Below, in pieces: positions 27,086-37,900 of a stretch of DNA of 64,000 nucleotides. Positions within the stretch are counted from its first letter, which is position 1. The number at the start of each line of letters is the position of its first letter. The notes under the pieces were generated by a model. It saw nothing but the letters and a program-made list of their open reading frames with translations. It was not told the origin of the DNA and did not search any database. The DNA comes from Burkholderiaceae bacterium (GTDB lineage: Bacteria; Pseudomonadota; Gammaproteobacteria; Burkholderiales; Burkholderiaceae): contig JAJPEN010000073.1 of NCBI GenBank assembly GCA_021166835.1, forward strand, positions 62,001 through 126,000, given 5' to 3'. A program made the position numbers and the translations under genes.

Positions 27086-28011
27086 TGGCGGCGGGGTCGA
27101 CGTCGACGAACGGACTCGCGCTCGATGCGAGGTCGCTCGACGCGTTGCGCCGCAATGCCGCGGGAGATCCTCGCGCCGCGCTGAAGCAGGCGGCAGGTCA
27201 GTTCGAGGCGCTGTTCCTGCAGCAGCTGCTCAAGAGCATGCGCGATGCGATGCCGAAGAGCGGCATGTTCGACGGCCCCGGACAGGAGACCTACGTCGCG
27301 ATGCTCGACCAGCAGTTGTCGCAGTCGATGGCGAATCGGCCGGGGGGCCTGGCCGGGATCATCGCCAGGCAGCTCGAGCGCAATCTCGCCCCCGCCGCGA
27401 AGGCGGACACCGCGTCGAACGTCGCGAACGCGGCGAGCTCCGCGCGGGACGCCGCGACGAAGGCAGCGCCGAGCACGCTGTCGCTCGATCCGCGAGCCTC
27501 GCGCGCGCTGAAGGAATCGCTCGAGAAGCGCCTCGATGCGCCGCAGGCCGCGTTCGTCGATCGGATGTGGCCGCACGCGATCGCCGCGCAGCGCACGACC
27601 GGCGTTCCGGCCGCGTTCGTCGTCGGCCAGGCGGCGCTCGAGTCGGGCTGGGGACGGCACGAGATCCGCCACGCCGACGGCCGCAGCGCGCACAACCTGT
27701 TCGGCGTCAAGGCCACCGGCGGATGGAGCGGGCCGACGGTGGACGTGACGACCACCGAATACGTGGACGGAAAGCCGGTGAAGGCGGTCGAGAAGTTCCG
27801 CGCCTACGGCTCGTACGCCGAGGCGTTCCGCGACTGGGCATCGCTGATGTCGACGAGCGCGCGCTACGGCGGCGTGCTGCGCGAGGCGAAATCGCCCGAG
27901 GGCTTCGCACAGGGCCTGCAGCGCGCCGGCTACGCCACCGATCCGGACTACGCCGACAAGCTCGAGAGCACGATCCAGCGCACGTTGCGCCTGGCGCGCT
28001 CGGGCGTTTGA
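27085..28011 (+). CDS. flgJ: Rod cap and peptidoglycan hydrolase FlgJ
   Basis: 308 residues, two-domain FlgJ. The N-terminal rod-cap region contains FEALFLQQLLKSMRDAMPKS. The C-terminal glucosaminidase domain has the catalytic Glu186 in QAALESGWGRHE and HNLFGVKATGGWSG. It opens a hole in the cell wall for the growing rod. Confidence 0.96.
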   Translation: MAAGSTSTNGLALDARSLDALRRNAAGDPRAALKQAAGQFEALFLQQLLKSMRDAMPKSGMFDGPGQETYVAMLDQQLSQSMANRPGGLAGIIARQLERNLAPAAKADTASNVANAASSARDAATKAAPSTLSLDPRASRALKESLEKRLDAPQAAFVDRMWPHAIAAQRTTGVPAAFVVGQAALESGWGRHEIRHADGRSAHNLFGVKATGGWSGPTVDVTTTEYVDGKPVKAVEKFRAYGSYAEAFRDWASLMSTSARYGGVLREAKSPEGFAQGLQRAGYATDPDYADKLESTIQRTLRLARSGV

Positions 28012-28021
28012 GGAGACGCCG

Positions 28022-29623
28022 ATGGCAGGCCTGCTGGGAATCGGGCAGAGCGCCCTGATGGCGGCCTATGCGCAGCTGCAGACGACCGGGCACAACATCG
28101 CCAACGCGAACACGCCGGGCTACAGCCGGCAGGAAGCGGTGTTCGCCACGGCCGGCGGCACGTACACCGGCGGCGGCTTCCTCGGCATGGGCGTGGACCT
28201 GGTCACCGTGCAGCGCAGCTACGACCGCTTCCTCGCCGGCGAACTGGCGTCGAGCACGGCCGCTTCGGCGGCCGACAGCACGCGCGCGGCGTATCTCGAG
28301 CGCCTGCAGCGGGTGCTCGCCAGCGGCGACGACGGAATCGGCGCGGCGATCGACGACCTGAATGCGGCGCTCGCCGACGTCGTGAACCGGGCGTCGGACC
28401 CCACCGCGCGCGAGGTCGTCGTGCAGCGCGCCGATACGCTCGCGCAGCGCATCCGCAACGCCGATTCGCAGATGGCCGCGCTCGGACGCGACGCCGACGA
28501 TCAGATCGCGAACGCGGCAGGCCGCGTCAACGAGCTGCTCACGCAATTCGCCGGACTGAACGGCCGGATCTCCGCGGTGCAGGCGAGCGGCCATGCGCCG
28601 AACGATCTGCTCGACGAGCGCGACCGCGTGCTGCTGCAGCTGAACGAATACATGAAGGTCACCGCGCTCGCACAGGACGACGGGACGGTGAACCTGTTCG
28701 CCGCGGACGGCGAGGGGCTGCTGGTCGGCACGCGGGCGGCGGCGCTCGTCGTCGGCGCCGACCCGTCCGATCCGTCGAAGCAGCGGGTCTCGCTGCAGAA
28801 CGGCACCGCCACCATGCCGATGAGCGCCGACTCCTTCGGCGGCGGGTCGATCGCCGGCTGGATGAATTTTCGCGACCAGGATCTCGCGCAGACGCGCGGG
28901 GCGTTGGCAAAGCTGGCGGGCGACATCGCGCAGACGTACAACGATCGCCAGAAGCTCGGCGTGGACGCGGCCGGCGCCGCCGGCAAGGACATGTTCGCGA
29001 TCGGCAGCTCCGGTGTCGATTTCCGCAGCGCACTGGACTCGGGCTCGGAGCTGGCCGCCGCCTGGCCGGTGACGGCGCAGCTCGGCGCGGGGAACAAGGG
29101 CCAGCTGAAGATCTCGTCCTTCGACCTCGCCGGCGCGACGTCGGCAAGCGCGGTGACCATCACTTTCGACACCGCCGCTACGTATCGCATCGACGGCCTG
29201 CCGGGCGGCACGGTAACCGGCAGCTACGTGTCCGGTGCGACGATCGCGCAGGACGGCTGGTCGCTGACGCTGCGCGGCACACCCGTCGTCGGCGACGAAG
29301 TCGAGATCGTTCCCAACGCCAGCCCCGGAACCGACGGGCGCAATGCGCGCGCGATGATCACGGAGTCCGCGCCGCTCACCGATTCCTTTGCGACGATGGT
29401 CGGCGAGATCGGCGCGCGCACGCAGTCGGCGCAGGCGAGCCGCACCGCATCGGCCGGCCTGCTGTCGAACGCACAGGCCGCGCAGGCCGAAGTTTCGGGC
29501 GTGAACCTCGACGAAGAGGCTGCGCGCCTGATGCAGTACCAGCAGATGTATCAGGCCGCGGCGAAGGTGATCCAGGCGGCGCAGGCGATGTTCGATTCGC
29601 TGCTCGCCGCTACGGCGCGCTGA
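28022..29623 (+). CDS. flgK: Hook-filament junction protein 1 (FlgK)
   Basis: 533 residues. The N-terminal motif HNIANANTPGYSRQE and C-terminal SGVNLDEEAARLMQYQQMYQ are diagnostic. The variable middle is of normal size. A probable FlgN client. Ten bases after flgJ. Confidence 0.97.
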   Translation: MAGLLGIGQSALMAAYAQLQTTGHNIANANTPGYSRQEAVFATAGGTYTGGGFLGMGVDLVTVQRSYDRFLAGELASSTAASAADSTRAAYLERLQRVLASGDDGIGAAIDDLNAALADVVNRASDPTAREVVVQRADTLAQRIRNADSQMAALGRDADDQIANAAGRVNELLTQFAGLNGRISAVQASGHAPNDLLDERDRVLLQLNEYMKVTALAQDDGTVNLFAADGEGLLVGTRAAALVVGADPSDPSKQRVSLQNGTATMPMSADSFGGGSIAGWMNFRDQDLAQTRGALAKLAGDIAQTYNDRQKLGVDAAGAAGKDMFAIGSSGVDFRSALDSGSELAAAWPVTAQLGAGNKGQLKISSFDLAGATSASAVTITFDTAATYRIDGLPGGTVTGSYVSGATIAQDGWSLTLRGTPVVGDEVEIVPNASPGTDGRNARAMITESAPLTDSFATMVGEIGARTQSAQASRTASAGLLSNAQAAQAEVSGVNLDEEAARLMQYQQMYQAAAKVIQAAQAMFDSLLAATAR

Positions 29624-29646
29624 GTCCCGCAGAGGAGCCGCATGCG

Positions 29647-30576
29647 ATGACCCGCATTCCGACCATGTACGCGCACCAGCGGGCGCTCGACGCGATGGCG
29701 CAGCGGCGTTCGGCGCTGAACGGCGACCAGTTGCAGCTGTCCACCGGCAGGCGCGTGAACGATCCGTCGGACGACCCGCTCGCCGCGGCGCAGGCCGAGC
29801 GGCTGCGCTCCCAGCTCGCGCGCATCTCGATCGAGAACCGGATGATCGGCTTCGCCCGACAGATGCTGTCCACCGCCGACAGCACGCTCGGGCAGGTGAG
29901 CGATGCGCTGCAGTTCGCCCGCGAGGAACTAGTGTCCGCCGGCAACGGAGCGAGGTCATCGGCCGACCGCGCGCTCATCGCGCAGCAGCTGAGCGGCGTG
30001 CGCGATCAGCTGGTGTCGCTCGCCAACAGTCGCGACGGCGCCGGAGGCTACGTGTTCGGCGGCCAGGGCGCGACGACGGCGCCGTTCGATGCGTCGAGCG
30101 GCCAGCCGGTCGCGCCCGCGCCTGCGCCCACGGCGCAGGGATCCCATCCCGGGGAGCAGTACACCGGACTGGACGCGAAGTACACGACCAGCCAGGACGG
30201 CCGCGCGATCTTCGCCGACGCCGCGGGGAACACGCTGTTCACGGCGCTCGACACGATCGTCGGCGTCCTGGGCGACGCCAATGCGAGCGCGGCCGACGTC
30301 AGCGCCGCGCTCTCGACGACCACCGATGCGCTCGATGCCGGCCTGGAGCGCGTGCTGATGGCGCGCACGCGCGCCGGCGAACAGTTGCGTGCGATCGACG
30401 CGCACGAGACGGCGCTGGCGAACGGCGATCTCGACGCCCGCGAGCGGCTGTCCGACCTCGTCGATCTCGACTACGCCGCGGCGATCTCGAATTTCCAGAA
30501 CAACCGCACATCGCTCGAAGCGGCGATGACCACCTACGCGCAGATCGCGCGCCTGTCGCTGTTCGACTACCTCTGA
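29647..30576 (+). CDS. flgL: Hook-filament junction protein 3 (FlgL)
   Basis: 309 residues, flagellin-like ends: TGRRVNDPSDDPLAAAQAER near the start and LVDLDYAAAISNFQNNRTSL near the end. It adapts the hook to the filament. ATG 29647 is chosen because ATG 29642 is followed at once by a stop. Confidence 0.96.
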   Translation: MTRIPTMYAHQRALDAMAQRRSALNGDQLQLSTGRRVNDPSDDPLAAAQAERLRSQLARISIENRMIGFARQMLSTADSTLGQVSDALQFAREELVSAGNGARSSADRALIAQQLSGVRDQLVSLANSRDGAGGYVFGGQGATTAPFDASSGQPVAPAPAPTAQGSHPGEQYTGLDAKYTTSQDGRAIFADAAGNTLFTALDTIVGVLGDANASAADVSAALSTTTDALDAGLERVLMARTRAGEQLRAIDAHETALANGDLDARERLSDLVDLDYAAAISNFQNNRTSLEAAMTTYAQIARLSLFDYL

Positions 30577-30581
30577 GGCAC

Positions 30582-31778
30582 ATGAGCCCGACGTCCCTGT
30601 TCATGAGCGCGCTGATCGGCTACGAGCCGATCGTCGACCGGCAACGCAATGCGCTGGCGATGCGGGTGAGCGTCTCCCCGGGCGGGCCGGAGGTGAACAT
30701 GGCGGCGCTGTATCGCGAATTCACCGGGCAGCGCGCGGGCGAAGGCGGCACGATCGCGTTGCGCTCGTCGGCGCCGATCGACGAAGAGCTGCTGACGATC
30801 GAGCCGTCGCCCACGCTGTGGATCGAGGTGCCCGGCGCGATGATGGATGCGGACGAGGGCAGGGCGCTCGCCGCCAAGCTGCACGAGGCGGGCTTTCCGC
30901 TGATGCTCGGCGGGCGTCCCGAGAGGCCGCTGACGCCCGATCTCGTTCCCGCGTTTCGCATGTCGATCATCCACGTCGACGCCGACCGTCGGCTGCAGCA
31001 GCCGCTGTTGCAGGCGATGCAGGCGCAGGCGAAGCGCTCGATCCCGCATGTGAACGACGGCGTGCGAACGATTGCGATGATGGAGAAGTGCTTCGAGCGG
31101 GGAGCCGTGGCCGTGGTCGGCTGGCCTACCGAAGACGCGCTGCAGCACGTGGGCGGGGAGAACGGCAATCCGAACTACACGACGATCGTCGACATGATGT
31201 CGATGATCGATCGCAACGAGGACCCGGTGGCGATGGAGAAGGTGATCCGCCGCGACGCGGCGCTCGCCTACAAGCTGCTGCGCTACATCAACTCGCCCGG
31301 CTTCGGCCTTTCGGTGGAAGTGCAGTCGTTCCGCCACGCCGTGATGATGCTCGGCTACGGACGGCTGAAGCGCTGGTGCGCACTGCTGCTCGCCACCGCC
31401 TGCAGGGACTCGAACCTGCGCCCGGCGATGGTCGCGTCGTTCCGGCGCGGCGTCTTCCTCGAGCACCTGATCGGCGCCGGGCAGGACGAGCAGCTGCGCG
31501 ACGAAGTGTTCATTCTCGGCGTGCTGTCGCTGCTCGACAAGCTGCTCAAGCGTCCGTTCGCGGAGCTGTTCCGCAATCTGCACGTGCCCGAGCGCGTGCA
31601 CGAAACGCTGGTGGAACGGCGCGGCCCCTACATGCCGTACCTGAAGGTCATCGAGTCGATCGAGAACGGCCCCGATCCGCAGCTGCCTTCGCGGCTGGAC
31701 GACTGCGTGATGTCGCTCGGGCAATGCAACCAGGCGGTATTGCGCGCCTTGACCGCTCCCGATCTGATCAGCGCCTGA
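30582..31778 (+). CDS. HDOD-domain signalling protein (YuxH-like)
   Basis: 398 residues. The N-terminal ~190 residues resemble a degenerate EAL domain: it begins ALIGYEPIVDRQRNALA, but the catalytic EAL and metal residues of phosphodiesterases are not evident. The C-terminal half is an HDOD domain (IRRDAALAYKLLRYINSPGF, AVMMLGYGRLKRWCALLL). This EAL-like plus HDOD architecture occurs near flagellar and chemotaxis genes and is thought to be regulatory. It follows flgL by 5 bases, so it belongs to the flg operon. Confidence 0.85.
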   Translation: MSPTSLFMSALIGYEPIVDRQRNALAMRVSVSPGGPEVNMAALYREFTGQRAGEGGTIALRSSAPIDEELLTIEPSPTLWIEVPGAMMDADEGRALAAKLHEAGFPLMLGGRPERPLTPDLVPAFRMSIIHVDADRRLQQPLLQAMQAQAKRSIPHVNDGVRTIAMMEKCFERGAVAVVGWPTEDALQHVGGENGNPNYTTIVDMMSMIDRNEDPVAMEKVIRRDAALAYKLLRYINSPGFGLSVEVQSFRHAVMMLGYGRLKRWCALLLATACRDSNLRPAMVASFRRGVFLEHLIGAGQDEQLRDEVFILGVLSLLDKLLKRPFAELFRNLHVPERVHETLVERRGPYMPYLKVIESIENGPDPQLPSRLDDCVMSLGQCNQAVLRALTAPDLISA

Positions 31779-31834
31779 GCGCGGGCGCAAACGTTCTCTG
31801 AGCGCGAGCGCAGCCCGGAAAGCAACGCGGCGCA

Positions 31835-31859
31835 CCCCGGCCGGGCTTGCAGGCCGGGG
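31835..31859 (+). terminator. GC-rich hairpin ending the flg operon
   Basis: Inverted repeat CCCCGGCC / GGCCGGGG with a 9-base loop, 57 bases after the HDOD stop. No T-run follows, so factor-assisted termination is likely. A short AT-rich stretch, TGTAAACT, lies between it and rpiA and may be the rpiA -10 region. Confidence 0.45.
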
Positions 31860-31884
31860 CCGGGGAATGTGTAAACTCCCGCCG

Positions 31885-32571
31885 ATGCATTCCAGCGAAC
31901 TGAAGCGGGCCGCCGCACGCGCGGCGCTCGACGACATCGTCGTCGGCGCCGTTCTCGGCGTCGGCAGCGGCTCCACCGTCGACCTCTTCGTCGACGAGCT
32001 TGCCGCGCTCGCTTCACCGCCGCCGGCGCTCGTCTGCGCTTCCGAGCGCACCGCCGCACGCGCCCGTTCTCGCGGGCTGCGGGTGCTGGGGCTGAACGAG
32101 GTGCTCGCCAGCGGCGCGTCGATTCCCGTCTACGTCGACGGTGCCGACGAGATCGACCCGCAACTGCGAATGATCAAGGGCGGCGGCGCCGCTCTCACGC
32201 GCGAGAAGATCGTCGCATCGGCCAGCGGGCACTTCGTGTGCATCGTCGATGCGTCGAAGTGCGTCCGCAGGCTGGGCGCCTTTCCGTTGCCGGTCGAAGT
32301 GATCCCGATGGCGCGCGAACTGGTGGCGCAACGGCTGCGCGCGCTGGGCGGAGAGCCGAGCCTGCGCGAGAGCGGGCTCACCGACAACGGAAACGAAATC
32401 CTCGATGTACGCGGTCTCGACCTCGCCGATCCCGAGCAGGTGGAGGCGCGCATCGAACAATGGCCCGGGGTGGTCGCGGCGGGGTTGTTCGCCGTGCACG
32501 GGGCCGACGTTGCAATCATCGCGGCGCCCGACGGAGTCGAGCGTCGCAAGGCGACCGGGGCGCGGGGATGA
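31885..32571 (+). CDS. rpiA: Ribose-5-phosphate isomerase A
   Basis: 228 residues. It interconverts ribose 5-phosphate and ribulose 5-phosphate in the pentose phosphate pathway. Motifs: LGVGSGSTVDLFVDEL, VDGADEIDPQL and IKGGGAALTREK. ATG 31885 (MHSSELKRAAAR) fits family N-termini better than ATG 31867. The product pool would include ribulose 5-phosphate, the presumed substrate of the fused reductase at 2664. Confidence 0.95.
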   Translation: MHSSELKRAAARAALDDIVVGAVLGVGSGSTVDLFVDELAALASPPPALVCASERTAARARSRGLRVLGLNEVLASGASIPVYVDGADEIDPQLRMIKGGGAALTREKIVASASGHFVCIVDASKCVRRLGAFPLPVEVIPMARELVAQRLRALGGEPSLRESGLTDNGNEILDVRGLDLADPEQVEARIEQWPGVVAAGLFAVHGADVAIIAAPDGVERRKATGARG

Positions 32572-32629
32572 GGTCCATCGCCCCCTCCGGCCATCGGAAC
32601 GAATTGTGTCAGCCGGAGGAGATCGCCCG

Positions 32630-33217
32630 ATGTTTCGTCTCGAAGCGCTGCGCCCGCAGCAGGATGACCGCCTGGCCTTTCTGAAGGGGTTCCTTCGAGA
32701 ACCCCGGGACGTGGGGTCGGTCATCCCCAGCTCCCGTTTCCTCGAGCGCCGCATGGTGCGGATGGCGGGCGTGAATGAAGCGGATTCGGTCGTCGAGCTG
32801 GGACCGGGCACGGGCGGAACGACGCGCGCGATCCTTTCCGCCATGCCGGAGAATTCCACGCTGCTCGCCGTCGAGCTGGACCCGGTGTTCGCCGACTTCG
32901 TTCGCGGCTTCGACGACAAGCGCCTGATGGTGCATCAGGGCAGCGCCGAGAATCTGCGCGAGCTGATCGCCACGCACCGGCTGAAGCCACCGAAGGCGAT
33001 TCTCTCCGGCATTCCCTTCTCGACGATGCCGGTCGACGTGGGCACCCGCATCATCGAAGCGATCCGCGACGTGCTCGCCCCCGGCGGCTGCTTCGTCGCC
33101 TACCAGTTCCGCGGCGCCGTCGCCGACCGCGCCCGCCCGATCCTCGGCGAGCCGGAGGTGTCGCTCGAGCTGGTCAATATTCCGCCCATGCGTTGTTATC
33201 GGTGGCGCAAGAGTTGA
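32630..33217 (+). CDS. PmtA-like phospholipid N-methyltransferase family protein
   Basis: 195 residues. The N-terminal FLREPRDVGSVIPSSRFLER and the SAM-binding VVELGPGTGGTTRAIL match the short phosphatidylethanolamine N-methyltransferase (PmtA) and rRNA dimethylase-like family. SGIPFSTMP and NIPPMRCYRW near the end fit PmtA homologues. Substrate not proven. GGAGGAG precedes the ATG. Confidence 0.75.
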   Translation: MFRLEALRPQQDDRLAFLKGFLREPRDVGSVIPSSRFLERRMVRMAGVNEADSVVELGPGTGGTTRAILSAMPENSTLLAVELDPVFADFVRGFDDKRLMVHQGSAENLRELIATHRLKPPKAILSGIPFSTMPVDVGTRIIEAIRDVLAPGGCFVAYQFRGAVADRARPILGEPEVSLELVNIPPMRCYRWRKS

Positions 33218-33220
33218 GCA

Positions 33221-33319
33221 GTGAAGGGTAAAGGGTCAAGGGTGAAGGGGAAATTCAACGCGGCTCCGTTCGAAGGCCGCTGTCTGTTGCCCCTTCACCC
33301 TTGACCCTTCACCCTTCAC
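33221..33319. repeat. Long inverted repeat of AAGGGTN units between convergent genes
   Basis: 30-base arms at 33221-33250 and 33290-33319, complementary at 29 of 30 positions, around a 39-base loop. Each arm is itself a run of 7-base units of the form AAGGGTN. The right arm supplies the last codons and stop of yggX. It probably acts as a bidirectional terminator between the PmtA-like gene and yggX. A dispersed repeat family is also possible. Confidence 0.8.
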
Positions 33320-33584
33320 TCGGCGGTACATACCCCGCCACCCGATCCGCCCCTTCCCCGAAGAAATAGTTCTCCATCTGCTGCGCCAGATACTTGCGCG
33401 CGCGGGCGTCGGCCAGGTTCAGGCGGTTCTCGTTGACGAGCATCGTCTGGTGGCGGATCCAGCCCTGCCAGGCTTCCTTCGAGACGTTTTCGTACAGGCG
33501 TTTGCCCAGTTCGCCCGGGTAGGGCGGGAAGTCGAGCCCTTCGGCTTCGCGGTTCAGCTTGATGCAGTGGACGGTGCGCGCCAT
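33309..33584 (-). CDS. yggX: Fe(2+)-trafficking / oxidative damage protection protein YggX
   Basis: 91 residues. [36 protein letters not shown] and [16 protein letters not shown] are diagnostic of YggX, which protects iron-sulfur proteins. It is 8 bases downstream of argA on the same strand. Its C-terminal SEG and stop come from the arm of an inverted repeat. Confidence 0.95.
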   Translation of the reverse strand: MARTVHCIKLNREAEGLDFPPYPGELGKRLYENVSKEAWQGWIRHQTMLVNENRLNLADARARKYLAQQMENYFFGEGADRVAGYVPPSEG

Positions 33585-33592
33585 GCCGGTTC

Positions 33593-34960
33593 CTACAGGT
33601 TCTTGATCAGCACCAGCGAGCGGCGCTGCAGGTTGTACAGGTTCTTGCGCTCGGCGGGCAGTTGGTCCACCGACGCGACGACGAAGCCGCGCTTGAGGAA
33701 CCAGTGCATCGTGCGCGTGGTGAGCACGAAGAGCTTCTTCAGGCCGGCCGCTCGCGCGCGCTGCTCGATGCGACGCAGCAGCCTCTCGCCGTCGCCTCGG
33801 TTCTGCACGTTCGGGTTCACCGCCAGACAGGCCATCTCGCCCATGCCTGATTCGGGGAACGCGTAGAGCGCGGCGCAGCCGAAGATGACGCCGTCGTGCT
33901 CGATGACGGTGAAGTTGCCGATCTCGCGCTCGATCAGCGCGCGGTCGCGCTTGACCAGCGTGCCGTCGTCCTCGAGCGGACGGATCAGCGCGAGCAGGCC
34001 GCCGACGTCGTCGGGCGTGGCTTCGCGCACCGATTCGAGCGTTTCCTCGACGAGCATCGTGCCTACGCCGTCGTGCTGGAACAGCTCGAGCAGCACGCTG
34101 CCGTCGATACCGAAGGGAATGACGTGCGCGCGCGCCACGCCGCCTTCGCAGGCGCGCAGCGCGTGGCGCAACGTGAACGCGCTGTCTTCGGCGAGGGTTC
34201 CGGAATCGAGCAGCTGCTGCGCGTCGGCTTCGGAGATCTCGCCGTGCAGCACGCCGTCGGCGCCTTCGATCGCCGTCTCGGCGAGAACGATGAGCTTGTC
34301 CGCGTCGAGCGCGATCGCCGTGCTCGCCGCCACGTCTTCCATGCTCAGGTTGAAGGCTTCGCCGGTGGGCGAGTAGCCGAGCGGCGACAGCAGCACGATC
34401 GAACCGCTTTCGAGCGCGAAGCGGATGGTCGGCACGTCGATCTTGCGCACGAAGCCGGTGTGCTGGTAATCGACGCCGTCGACGATGCCCACCGGACGCG
34501 CGGTGACGAGATTGCCCGAGACCACCCGTACCGCCGAATGCGCCATCGGCGTGTTCGGCAGGCCCTGCGAGAACGCCGCTTCGAGGTCGAGGCGGATCTC
34601 GCCGGATGCCTCCTTCGCGCATTCGAGCGCCACCGGCCCGGTGATGCGCAGGCCCTCGGCATAGGCGGCCTCCACGCCGCGCAGGCGCAGCTGCTCGTTG
34701 ACCTGCGGACGAGAGCCGTGCACGACGACGATGCGCATGCCCATCGCGTGCAGCAGGCTTAGGTCCTGTACGAGCGCATTCAGGCGTCCGGCCTGGATCA
34801 GCTCGCCGGGCACCGCGACGACGAAGGTCTTGCCGCGAAAGGCGTGGATGTAGGGGGCGACCTGGCGCAGCCAGGCGACGAAACGCGCTTCGTCCTCGGT
34901 GGAAGGATCGATCGGGGCCGAGGCTTCGGCGGGGGAGTCCGGCTCGCGGGTGGCGTTCAT
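33593..34960 (-). CDS. argA: Amino-acid N-acetyltransferase (N-acetylglutamate synthase)
   Basis: 455 residues. N-terminal amino-acid-kinase-like domain to about residue 300 ([31 protein letters not shown]). The C-terminal GNAT domain follows ([29 protein letters not shown]). It catalyses the first step of arginine synthesis and is normally arginine-inhibited. Divergent from hrpA with a 23-base gap. Confidence 0.96.
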   Translation of the reverse strand: MNATREPDSPAEASAPIDPSTEDEARFVAWLRQVAPYIHAFRGKTFVVAVPGELIQAGRLNALVQDLSLLHAMGMRIVVVHGSRPQVNEQLRLRGVEAAYAEGLRITGPVALECAKEASGEIRLDLEAAFSQGLPNTPMAHSAVRVVSGNLVTARPVGIVDGVDYQHTGFVRKIDVPTIRFALESGSIVLLSPLGYSPTGEAFNLSMEDVAASTAIALDADKLIVLAETAIEGADGVLHGEISEADAQQLLDSGTLAEDSAFTLRHALRACEGGVARAHVIPFGIDGSVLLELFQHDGVGTMLVEETLESVREATPDDVGGLLALIRPLEDDGTLVKRDRALIEREIGNFTVIEHDGVIFGCAALYAFPESGMGEMACLAVNPNVQNRGDGERLLRRIEQRARAAGLKKLFVLTTRTMHWFLKRGFVVASVDQLPAERKNLYNLQRRSLVLIKNL

Positions 34961-34983
34961 CGCCGCATTATAATTTCGCTCTC

Positions 34984-37900
34984 ATGCATTCCCAGCAGCG
35001 TCCGCCCCTGCGACCGCTGCCGCCGCTGCGCTTTCCCGAGAATCTGCCGGTTTCGGCGCGTCGCGACGAGATCGCCGAGGCGATCCGCCGCCATCGCGTC
35101 GTCATCGTCTGCGGCGAGACCGGCTCCGGAAAGACGACTCAGTTGCCGAAGATCTGCGCGCTCGCCGGCCGTGGCCAGGCGGGGCTGATCGGCCACACGC
35201 AGCCGCGGCGCATCGCCGCCACATCGGTTGCCCGACGCATCGCCGAGGAGATCGGCTCGCCGCTCGGCACGCACGTCGGCCACAAGATCCGCTTCGACGA
35301 GCGCATCGATCGCGGCGCGACGATCAAGCTGATGACCGACGGCATCCTGCTCGCCGAGACCGCCTCCGACCCGCTGCTGCGCGCCTACGACACGCTGATC
35401 GTCGACGAGGCGCACGAGCGCAGTCTGAACATCGATTTCCTGCTCGGCTACCTGAAGCAGCTGCTCGACGGGCCGCGGCGGGACGACCTGAAGCTCGTCG
35501 TCACGTCGGCGACGATCGACGCCGAACGCTTCGCGCGCCACTTCGGGCGTACGACCGATCGTCTCGACGGGAACGGGCAGGCGGTGATCGAGCCGGCGCC
35601 GGTGGTCGAAGTCTCGGGAAGGCTCTATCCGGTCGAGATCCGCTACCGCGGTTTCGACGACGCGCATCGCGACGACGACGACGAATCCGATTTGCCGTCG
35701 CGCATCGACGAGGCGATCGAGACGCTGTGGCGCGAGAAGCCGGGCGACGTGCTCGTGTTCCTGCCCGGCGAGCGCGAGATCCGCGACGTTGCCGAGCATC
35801 TGCGCCGGCTGCATGCGCGCGAAATGGCGGCGAGGAGCGGTTCGCCGTGGTCGCGCGGCCCGATCGAGCTGCTGCCGCTGTACTCGCGGCTGTCGGCGGC
35901 CGAGCAGCAGCGCGTGTTCGGCGCCTCGAACGGACGGCGCATCGTGCTCGCGACCAACGTCGCCGAGACCTCGCTCACGGTGCCCGGCATCCGCTACGTC
36001 GTCGATCCGGGGCTCGCGCGCGTGAAGCGCTACCGCTATCGCGGCAAGGTCGAGCAGCTGCAGATCGAGCCGGTGTCGCAGGCGGCGGCAAACCAGCGGG
36101 CCGGTCGCTGCGGACGCGTCGCCGACGGCGTTTCCGTGCGGCTGTACGACGAGGCCGATTTCCTTTCGCGGCCGAAGTTCTCCGATCCGGAGATCCTGCG
36201 CTCGTCGCTGGCCGCCGTGATCCTGCGGATGAAGGCGCTGCGGCTGGACGACGTCGAGCGCTTTCCCTTCGTCGATCCGCCGCCGCGCAAGGCGATCGCC
36301 GACGGCTATGCGCTGCTGCACGAGCTGGGCGCGGTAGACCAGAGGAACGAGCTGACGCCGGTGGGGCGCACGCTGGCGAAGCTGCCGGTGGATCCGCGCG
36401 TGGCGCGCATGCTGCTGGCCGCGCACGAGCTGGACTGCCTGCGCGAGGTGGCGGTGATCGCCGCTGCGCTGTCGACGCAGGATCCGCGCGAACGTCCGCT
36501 CGACGCGCAGCAGGCCGCCGACCAGCAGCACCGGCGCTTTGTCGACGAGAAGTCCGACTTCGTTTCCTTCGTGAAGCTGTGGGACTACTGGAGCGCCGCG
36601 CAGCGCGATCGCCACGCCGAGGGCGAATCGAACCGCAGGCTGGCGCAGCGCCTGGAGCGCGAGTTCCTGTCGGTGCGCCGGCTGCGCGAATGGGCCGACG
36701 TGCGCGAGCAGCTGCTCGATGCGTGCCGCACGCTGAAGTGGAAGGAGAACGAGCGGCCCGCCACGGCCGAAGCGATCCACCGCGCGCTGCTCGCCGGGCT
36801 GCTCGGCAACCTGGGCACGAAGTCGCCCGACGACGCGCAGTACCTCGGCACGCATCAGACGAAGTTCTCGATCCACCCGGGCAGCGCGCTGGCGAAGAAG
36901 CCGCCGCCGTGCGTGATGGCCGCCGAGATGGTCGATACGGCGAAGCTCTACGCGCGCACCGTCGCCCGCATCGATCCGGCGTGGATCGAGCGCGCGGCGG
37001 CGCACCTGATCCGGCGCAGCACTTCTGATCCGTTCTGGTCGCGCAACGCCGGCCAGGCGATGACCAACGAGCGTGGCACGCTGTACGGCCTGACCCTCTA
37101 CGCGCAGCGTCGCGTGCCGCTTGCGCCGATCGACGCGCAGCAGGCGCGCGAGCTGCTGATCCGCGAAGCGCTGGTCGCCGGGCAGTGGGAGACGAAGCTG
37201 CCTTTCTTCGTGCACAACCGGAAGCTGGTCGCCGGGATCGAGGCGCTCGAGCAGCGCATCCGCCGTCCCGATCTGCTGGTGGACGAGCGCGATCTCCACG
37301 ACTGGTACGACGCGCGCATCCCCGAGGACGTGCATTCGACGCAGGCGCTCGAGCGCTGGTGGAAGGCGGCCTCGCGCGACGATCCACGCCTGCTCTTCCT
37401 GTCGCGCGAAGCGCTGCTGCGCAAGGACCCCGACGCGGTGAACGCGCAGGCCTTTCCGCGCTCGCTCGAGTTGCACGGCGCCGCCTTCGCGCTCGACTAC
37501 CGCTTCGATCCGGGCGCCGCCGACGACGGCGTGACGATGACGGTGCCGATCGCGGCGCTGAACCTCGTCGATGCGACGCGTTGCGAATGGCTCGTCCCCG
37601 GCATGCTCGGCGACAAGGTGCAGGCACTGGCGAAGTCGCTGCCGCAAAGGTTGCGCCGGCATCTCGTGCCGCTGCCCGAATACGCGGCGGGTTTCGTCGA
37701 GCGCTGGCGCGAGCGCGCGGGTTCGCGCCCGCTCGTCGAGGCGATCGTCGACGACCTCGCCGGGCAGCGCGGCCTGCGCGCGCAACCGGCCGACTTCCGG
37801 CCGGAGACGCTGCCCGCGCATCTGTCGATGAATTTCCGGCTGGTCGATGCGCACGGCGGCGTGCTCGGGCAGTCGCGCCAGCTCGCCGCGCTGCGTGCCG

